Below are positions 6,870 to 7,614 of a stretch of 7,614 nucleotides of DNA, piece by piece. The notes under the pieces are model-generated. The model had not been told where the DNA came from, did no database searches, and saw nothing but the letters and a program-made list of their open reading frames with translations. Source of the stretch: an uncultured Bacteroidota bacterium (GTDB lineage Bacteria > Bacteroidota > Bacteroidia > Bacteroidales > SZUA-534); NCBI GenBank assembly GCA_937885735.1, contig CALABN010000204.1:1-7614 (forward strand). Reading direction: 5' to 3'. The position numbers were made by a program, and so were the translations under genes. Each line of letters opens with the position of its first letter. Position 1 is the stretch's first letter.

Positions 6870-6971
6870 ATGGAAATCGTATATATTATATTAGGAATTG
6901 TAATTGGTGGAATTATTGGTTATCTCATTGTAAAAAGCAAAGGTGGTAATGATTCTGTCCAGTACCGTTAG
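6870..6971 (+). pseudogene. RmuC-like protein, first ~30 codons only
   Basis: Beginning 13 nt after the preceding stop, the frame reads MEIVYIILGIVIGGIIGYLI then VKSKGGNDSVQYR and a stop. A single N-terminal membrane helix with GG-rich turns followed by a charged Lys-Ser-Lys linker is typical of RmuC, a membrane-anchored protein of about 400-450 residues with a coiled coil and a nuclease-like domain that limits recombination at inverted repeats. Nothing after about residue 30 belongs to it: the sequence passes into the antisense of the next gene. Identification rests on the N-terminus only, and another single-span protein remains possible. Confidence 0.5.
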
Positions 6972-7520
6972 GGGAATGCGGCCCAAAATGCTGGTAACCA
7001 GAATGCTTTCCTTTATTTGCATGTTGAACAGGTGGAGGGAGAAAATGATTTTATCGAAAGCCCATTCATCAACATTCTGCTGGTATGTAAAATAACTGAT
7101 GATTCCAGAGACAACTGCACAGGCAATTGCAGAAACAATTGCGGCGGTCAGGAAACGGATGAAAATCCTGTTTACAGTGGGATTTTGTGCGGCATTAGTT
7201 CTCGTGTATTTAATGCATGACCATGTTATGGAAATAATGGTGATTGCAGAAAGGGAGTATAAATAGATGAATTCCGTGCTGCCGTAAAGAACATAGAGCC
7301 GTAATGCCGTGCAAAGCATGTTCACAAGATATGCAAGAAACGATTCAACAGGGCCAAAAATGAAAAGGACTGCAATCATGAAGGTTGTATCCAGAAATAA
7401 TGGAGCCTTGAGCACGATGTTGAACAGGTAATTCATTCCAAAGTCCAGGCATCCTGCACAGATGATGACTGCGATTTTTATAAGAATTGCTTTTAATTCT
7501 GGCATTTTCCTTTTTTCCAT
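6891..7520 (-). pseudogene. Multi-span membrane protein (ECF-transporter-like) with replaced C-terminus
   Basis: The frame encodes 209 residues with about five membrane segments (about 12-35, 42-70, 84-103, 120-145 and 172-187) and few charges. The conserved-looking GRIPLTVLDRI (180-190), near the normal end, resembles the closing segment of small membrane proteins related to ECF transporter substrate-binding components; I cannot name a substrate. The last 15-20 residues (FAFYNEITNNSTNYNS) are read from the antisense of the RmuC-like start and are probably not native, so the real gene is cut near 6936-6965. The ATG at 7520 has AAGAAGG 6 nt upstream and follows the LuxR-type gene by 11 nt, suggesting one operon. 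A Shine-Dalgarno-led start and this protein type differ from the rnf region. Confidence 0.55.
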
Positions 7521-7523
7521 AAA

Positions 7524-7530
7524 TGACCTT
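7524..7530 (-). promoter_or_regulatory. Shine-Dalgarno site for the membrane protein gene
   Basis: AAGAAGG on the minus strand lies 3 nt before TTTATG's upstream spacer, that is 3 bases of intergenic sequence plus the TTT leading to the ATG at 7520-7518. It fits in the 11-nt gap after the LuxR-type stop and supports the chosen start. Confidence 0.5.
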
Positions 7531-7531
7531 C

Positions 7532-7614
7532 TTATGAAAGTTTTTCAATTAAGGCAGTTCGGTTATTAACTCCAATTTTTTCATAAATTGAAGAGATGTA
7601 ATTTTCTACGGAAC
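7532..7614 (-). CDS. LuxR-type helix-turn-helix regulator, last 26 codons (5' part off the right edge)
   Basis: The final 26 residues, SVENYISSIYEKIGVNNRTA then LIEKLS, match the end of the LuxR/FixJ/NarL DNA-binding domain: the recognition helix (usually TVExHxxxIxxKLGV) followed by the Asn-Arg-Thr turn and last helix. The regulator would bind DNA and probably controls nearby genes, including the membrane protein encoded 11 nt downstream; the input domain is outside the window, so the signal is unknown. Confidence 0.8.
   Translation of the reverse strand, partial: SVENYISSIYEKIGVNNRTALIEKLS

Noticed and set aside
1..7614. tRNA, rRNA, CRISPR arrays or transposase genes
   Set aside because: I saw no cloverleaf-like segment, no regularly spaced repeats and no transposase motif anywhere in the window.

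Overview
The left two thirds of the window (1-4770) is Bacteroidales-type chromosome: a leftward rnf operon in the order rseC-rnfB-rnfC-rnfD-rnfG-rnfE. rnfE runs off the left edge, and rnfA would be expected beyond it. The genes are tightly packed: TAATG overlaps at rnfC/rnfD and rnfD/rnfG, an 8-nt overlap at rnfG/rnfE, and short gaps elsewhere. A Bacteroidetes-style promoter (TTTG, 18 nt, TACATTTG) lies just upstream of rseC. Together the products form most of the Rnf complex, a membrane enzyme that couples electron transfer between ferredoxin and NAD to ion transport. RnfB and RnfC carry iron-sulfur clusters, RnfD and RnfG carry covalent FMN, and RnfE is part of the membrane core.

Upstream of the rnf promoter, also leftward, is the C-terminal part of a small hypothetical protein followed by a strong hairpin terminator (4701-4752). 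Its 5' end is cut off near 5030-5045. There the sequence switches to a visibly more AT-rich rightward block (about 5040-6960). This block holds a DUF262/GmrSD-like restriction protein lacking its N-terminal half but keeping an HNH-type HHIFP motif, a translationally coupled 178-residue protein resembling the N-terminal domain of some HNH restriction endonucleases, and the first ~30 codons of an RmuC-like gene.

Near 6936-6965 the sequence switches again. The last ~650 bases hold, leftward, the end of a LuxR-type DNA-binding domain and a multi-membrane-span protein whose own 3' end is missing. The short Shine-Dalgarno-preceded spacing and protein style of this pair differ from the rnf region, and a non-Bacteroidetes source (for example a spirochaete) is possible but unproven.

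At both switches the genes on each side are broken at the same place: two 5' ends at the first, two 3' ends at the second. The window is therefore either a chimeric assembly of two or three fragments or a locus with two clean deletions. The most biologically interesting content is the DUF262-HNH gene coupled to the small protein, a plausible two-gene anti-phage module. Its first gene cannot work as it stands here.
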